Part shown: piece by piece, positions 47,318 to 50,305 of the stretch
How the letters are laid out: each line of letters begins with the position of its first letter
How positions within the stretch are numbered: position 1 is the first letter of the stretch
Source: Gammaproteobacteria bacterium
Lineage (GTDB): Bacteria > Pseudomonadota > Gammaproteobacteria > Ga0077536
Assembly (NCBI GenBank): GCA_009692265.1
Contig: SHZM01000019.1
Span: forward strand, 1 to 50,305
Length of the DNA: 50,305 nt
Direction of reading: 5' to 3'
The notes under the pieces: model-generated
What the model was told of the DNA's origin: nothing
Database searches by the model: none
The model's input: only the letters and a program-made list of their open reading frames with translations
Program-made: the position numbers and the translations under genes

Positions 47318-48401
47318 AACGGGTGCGGAAGGCGGCACTGGATACTTCAACAAAGCGTGCATCGTCGCGCACGAAAAATAGTACCGCGAGCCCTAGGTCG
47401 TCAGCGTAACGCAGCCCTTGCTCCGGACCGAGGATCATCATCGCCGTGGCGTAAGCATCTGCATACATCGCCGAAGCATGAACCACAGATACCGCCGCAA
47501 GCGCGTGTGCTACTGGCCAGCCAGAATGGGGATCGATCTCATGTGAGTAACACCGGCCTTCGAATTCGAAATAGTTTCGGTAGTCCCCAGAGGTCGCAAG
47601 ACTGAGATCGGAAAGATCTAGCACCCGGTTAAGGGAGCTTGCGCCCTCGCCCGGGTATTCCAAACCGACCTGCCACGGGCGCCCCTCGGCGTTACGACCT
47701 CGGACCGCCACTTCTCCGCCAATTTCGACCATGAAATCCGCATAGCCCAGCGCTCGCAGCTTTATTGCCAAGGCGTCCGCCGCATATCCCTTCGCGATTG
47801 CAGACAGATCAATGTAGACGTCCGCACGTGTCTTTCGAATCGCGCGCGGATGCGCTTGTAACTCAAGTTTCCAATGACCTACGCGCGCCCGTGCCGCTGA
47901 AATCGCGGCCGCGCTCGGGGGCCGTGCAGCTCGAATCTCTGGGCCAAACCCCCATAGGTTAACTAGCGGCCCGACCGTAACATCGAACGCGCCAACCGTG
48001 GCGCGGCTGACCGCGGACGCTGCGCTGATCACCGCGTAAAGAGGCGCTGAAACATGAATCCATTGCGTGGATGCAGCGGCATTTATACGCGACAATTCTG
48101 AATCGGCACGATAAGTCGACATGCTCGCATTAATCGACTCCAACTCTGCTTCGAGCGCAATCTGGATATCGCGAACAGTCAGCGCAGGGGGCGCGACTAG
48201 CTTGACGTGATAGGTGGTGCCCATCGTCGAACCGTGCAAATCATGTGCAATTAATCGAGGCTTGTGTCCCGAAGCGGAGCAACGCGGAACTACTAACCAG
48301 ATTGTGAGTACTAATACGCCGGCGATGCCATTAATCGCTAGCCGTGGAATTGCGTTCAGCACTGGTTGCATGGAATCATCACTGCTTCGACCGCCTTTCA
48401 T
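47277..48401 (-). CDS. FAD:protein FMN transferase (ApbE family)
   Basis: A 374-residue protein with an N-terminal signal sequence (NAIPRLAINGIAGVLVLTIW) ending at VVPRCSASG, where a Cys could make it a lipoprotein. Family motifs are STMGTTYHVKL, DVTVGPLVNLWGFGP, YIDLSAIAKGYAADAL, SLATSGDYRNYF and HEIDPHSGWPVAHALAAV, and the metal-binding ADAYATAMMILGPEQGL. ApbE attaches FMN to Thr in exported flavoproteins such as NqrC or RnfG. ATG at 48371 (MQPVLNAIP) is an alternative start. No obvious flavoprotein target is nearby. Confidence 0.9.
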   Translation of the reverse strand: MKGGRSSDDSMQPVLNAIPRLAINGIAGVLVLTIWLVVPRCSASGHKPRLIAHDLHGSTMGTTYHVKLVAPPALTVRDIQIALEAELESINASMSTYRADSELSRINAAASTQWIHVSAPLYAVISAASAVSRATVGAFDVTVGPLVNLWGFGPEIRAARPPSAAAISAARARVGHWKLELQAHPRAIRKTRADVYIDLSAIAKGYAADALAIKLRALGYADFMVEIGGEVAVRGRNAEGRPWQVGLEYPGEGASSLNRVLDLSDLSLATSGDYRNYFEFEGRCYSHEIDPHSGWPVAHALAAVSVVHASAMYADAYATAMMILGPEQGLRYADDLGLAVLFFVRDDARFVEVSSAAFRTRFNSGKSMPLGSPP

Positions 48402-48423
48402 CTATCGAGAATAAAGCACCTAC

Positions 48424-49392
48424 ATGTCTAGCCAGATCGCATTAAGCCAACTTAGAGCATTTATTGGCGAGCGCATCATCGGCCAGGAGCGTCTGATTGA
48501 TCGCTTACTGATCGCGCTCCTCGCCGATGGACACCTTCTAGTCGAAGGTCCGCCAGGACTTGCCAAGACCCGCGCCATCAAGGTGCTGGGAGAAGGAATC
48601 GAAGGCGACTTTCATCGCATCCAATTCACCCCGGATCTGCTTCCAGCTGATCTTACCGGTACGGAGATCTACCGTCCGCAGGATGGTTCTTTCAAGTTCC
48701 AACCGGGCCCTCTTTTCCACCATCTCGTCCTCGCGGACGAGGTTAACCGGGCCCCCGCCAAAGTCCAGTCCGCATTACTCGAAGCGATGGCGGAGCGTCA
48801 GATCACTATCGGCCGCGAAACTTATCGCTTGCCGGAACTTTTCCTGGTCATGGCGACTCAGAACCCGATCGAGCAAGAGGGGACTTATCCATTGCCCGAG
48901 GCGCAACTCGACCGCTTCCTCATGCATGTCACAATCTCTTATCCCACGCCGAGCGAAGAGCAAAAAATTCTAGCCTTAGCCCGGCACGAGGCGCTCTCCT
49001 CAATGCAGTCTTTACCAGTCGCGCGCCCCGTAATCGACCAGTCGCAAATTTTTCAAGCAAGACGCGACGTGCTAAGCGTTTACATGAGCGATCCCCTCGA
49101 GCGATACGTGCTTGAAATCGTTTGCGCAACCCGTGCGCCTGTTGCCTACGGGCAGGATCTCGCGAGCTGGCTAGCCTATGGCGCGAGCCCGCGGGCCACG
49201 ATCGCGCTGGATCGCTGTGCCCGCGCGCACGCGTGGTTAGCCGGACGAGATTTCGTGACTCCGGACGACATCCAAGCGATAGCTCCGGACGCTCTGCGTC
49301 ATCGAGTCATTCTCAACTATGAGGCTGCCGCGGACGGCGCGACCGCGGACAAATTCGTGGCAACTTTGATCCAACGAATAGCGGTACCCTGA
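48424..49392 (+). CDS. MoxR-family AAA+ ATPase
   Basis: A 322-residue AAA+ ATPase. Walker A is VEGPPGLAKTRAIKVLG near residue 40, Walker B is HHLVLADEVNRAPAKVQ near 102, and VMATQNPIEQEGTYPLPEAQ is the MoxR signature. It is followed about 30 bases downstream by a DUF58 gene, the common MoxR-DUF58 (Bat/aerotolerance-type) pair. It is divergent from apbE. It differs in sequence from the other MoxR in this window and belongs to the better-known branch. Confidence 0.93.
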   Translation: MSSQIALSQLRAFIGERIIGQERLIDRLLIALLADGHLLVEGPPGLAKTRAIKVLGEGIEGDFHRIQFTPDLLPADLTGTEIYRPQDGSFKFQPGPLFHHLVLADEVNRAPAKVQSALLEAMAERQITIGRETYRLPELFLVMATQNPIEQEGTYPLPEAQLDRFLMHVTISYPTPSEEQKILALARHEALSSMQSLPVARPVIDQSQIFQARRDVLSVYMSDPLERYVLEIVCATRAPVAYGQDLASWLAYGASPRATIALDRCARAHAWLAGRDFVTPDDIQAIAPDALRHRVILNYEAAADGATADKFVATLIQRIAVP

Positions 49393-49421
49393 CCCGCACC
49401 TCGCTGCAACGAAATACCTGC

Positions 49422-50305
49422 GTGCCGATTCGCTTTCTCCCCGTGCTGACGATAGGTAACCCGGTCGCTACAGCGGAAGATAGAGTAGCGCCACAACTCG
49501 CTGACTTGATGGCTCTCGCGCGGCGCGCGGCGGCTCTTCCAGCGTGGACGCGGGCGGTACACGTGCGTCAGCGCGGCGATTACCGGGCACCACTTAAGGG
49601 GCGCGGGATGGAATATGCCGAATCGCGACCCTACCAGGCCGGCGACGACGTACGTGCGTTGGATTGGCGCCTGACTGCCCGCTTAGGCAAACCGCACACC
49701 AAACTTTTTCAAGAAGAACGAGAGCGCCCGGTATACGTCTGTGTGGATGCGCGCGCCAACATGGCTTTCGCCACGCGCGGAGTGTTTAAAAGTGTCCAAG
49801 CATCCCGCGCGGCGGCGCTATTGGCCTGGAAAGCAATCCAAAACGGTGATCGCGTCGGGGGGATTGTGTTCACCGAAGAAGTTCATCACGAGTTGGTACC
49901 ATCTCGCGGTAGCCTCGCTGCCGCGCGCCTATTCAAAACGCTGGTCGCGAATCCGGCAACAGCCGACGACCTGCGGATCACGAAAACCGAGAGCAATCCA
50001 ATCCGGACCGCCATTGGACGCCTAGGGCGATTGGTAAAAACGGGCAGTCTGGTTTTTATTATTACGGACGGCCGCCATTTAACCGAGGCGGCGCACGCAG
50101 AAATTGTTGGGCTTGCTCGCCACAACGACGTGGGCTTGCTTGTCGTATACGATGAATTCGAGGCGAACCTTCCGATGCTTAACACCGCCATGAAGTTGAC
50201 GAGCAAGCGCGCCGAATATGTCCTGCCCGCAACGACAGTCGAACTCGCCCGAGCATACCCGGATAGGCACGCGCAGAATCAAGCCAAGTTAAGCAAAATC
50301 TGCCG
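49422..50305 (+). CDS. DUF58 domain protein, cut by the window end
   Basis: The frame from GTG 49422 stays open to the window edge and so gives at least 294 residues. It contains the DUF58 signature in RGMEYAESRPYQAGDDVRA followed by LDWRLTARLGKPHTK, and a VWA-like fold with VCVDARANMAF and FIITDGRHL. It pairs with the upstream MoxR ATPase, whose stop lies 29 bases earlier. The N-terminus before LADLMALARRAAALPAW is not conserved, so the true start could be a little different. The 3' end is outside the window. Confidence 0.85.
   Translation, partial: MPIRFLPVLTIGNPVATAEDRVAPQLADLMALARRAAALPAWTRAVHVRQRGDYRAPLKGRGMEYAESRPYQAGDDVRALDWRLTARLGKPHTKLFQEERERPVYVCVDARANMAFATRGVFKSVQASRAAALLAWKAIQNGDRVGGIVFTEEVHHELVPSRGSLAAARLFKTLVANPATADDLRITKTESNPIRTAIGRLGRLVKTGSLVFIITDGRHLTEAAHAEIVGLARHNDVGLLVVYDEFEANLPMLNTAMKLTSKRAEYVLPATTVELARAYPDRHAQNQAKLSKIC

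Noticed and set aside
1..50305. CRISPR array, tRNA or rRNA genes
   Set aside because: I found no regularly spaced direct repeats and no tRNA or rRNA pattern on reading the window.

Overview
The window is a stretch of proteobacterial chromosome at moderately high GC, judged by eye. It most likely comes from a gammaproteobacterium. The main evidence is the block at 25.8-41.3 kb, whose gene order (rne / rluC - S49 peptidase - maf - yceD - rpmF - plsX - fabD - fabG - acpP - fabF - pabC - mltG - tmk - holB - pilZ - tatD) matches, from memory, the Pseudomonas-type arrangement, including the lack of fabH between plsX and fabD. No rRNA, tRNA, CRISPR array or intact transposase was seen.

Layout. 0-1.5 kb: a Fic-domain gene with a stop codon inside its catalytic motif. 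1.6-8.0 kb: accessory metabolism (nitroreductase, fatty acid desaturase, a DCC-lipase maturation factor fusion, a small lipoprotein, an amidohydrolase and a fumarylacetoacetate hydrolase-family enzyme). 8.1-10.1 kb: a MoxR ATPase and VWA protein pair. 10.3-17.6 kb: a complete propionyl-CoA to succinyl-CoA module (methylmalonyl-CoA mutase, MeaB, both propionyl-CoA carboxylase subunits and a VOC protein that is the likely epimerase). 17.8-23.1 kb: a signalling operon in which a multi-GAF histidine kinase is broken by a deletion and frameshifts, while the downstream response regulator and response-regulator/adenylate cyclase are intact. A short MITE-like inverted repeat sits at its 3' end. 23.1-25.7 kb: a methyltransferase and a luciferase-like monooxygenase.

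25.8-41.3 kb is the conserved housekeeping block: fatty acid synthesis, dTMP kinase, DNA polymerase III delta prime, cell-wall transglycosylase, L32, pseudouridine synthase and RNase E. The 58-residue rpmF was read directly from the DNA. 41.3-46.1 kb is a type II secretion gspG-H-I-J-K-L-M run. G, H, I, J and M are open, but gspK carries three in-frame stops and gspL a frameshift plus a stop, so the operon looks to be decaying. At 46.17-47.3 kb the 3' part of a nucleotidyltransferase gene and an HprK-related kinase gene lie head to head, both apparently missing their 5' ends, which looks like a rearrangement junction. The window ends with an ApbE-type flavin transferase, a second MoxR ATPase and a DUF58 gene cut by the window edge.

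I did not find a convincing new multi-gene system. The most notable signals are the stop codon inside the Fic motif, the nonsense-only decay of gspK, the head-to-head truncated gene pair, the MITE-like element at 17.8 kb, and the repeat-derived C-terminus with an 11-base homopolymer in the amidohydrolase gene.
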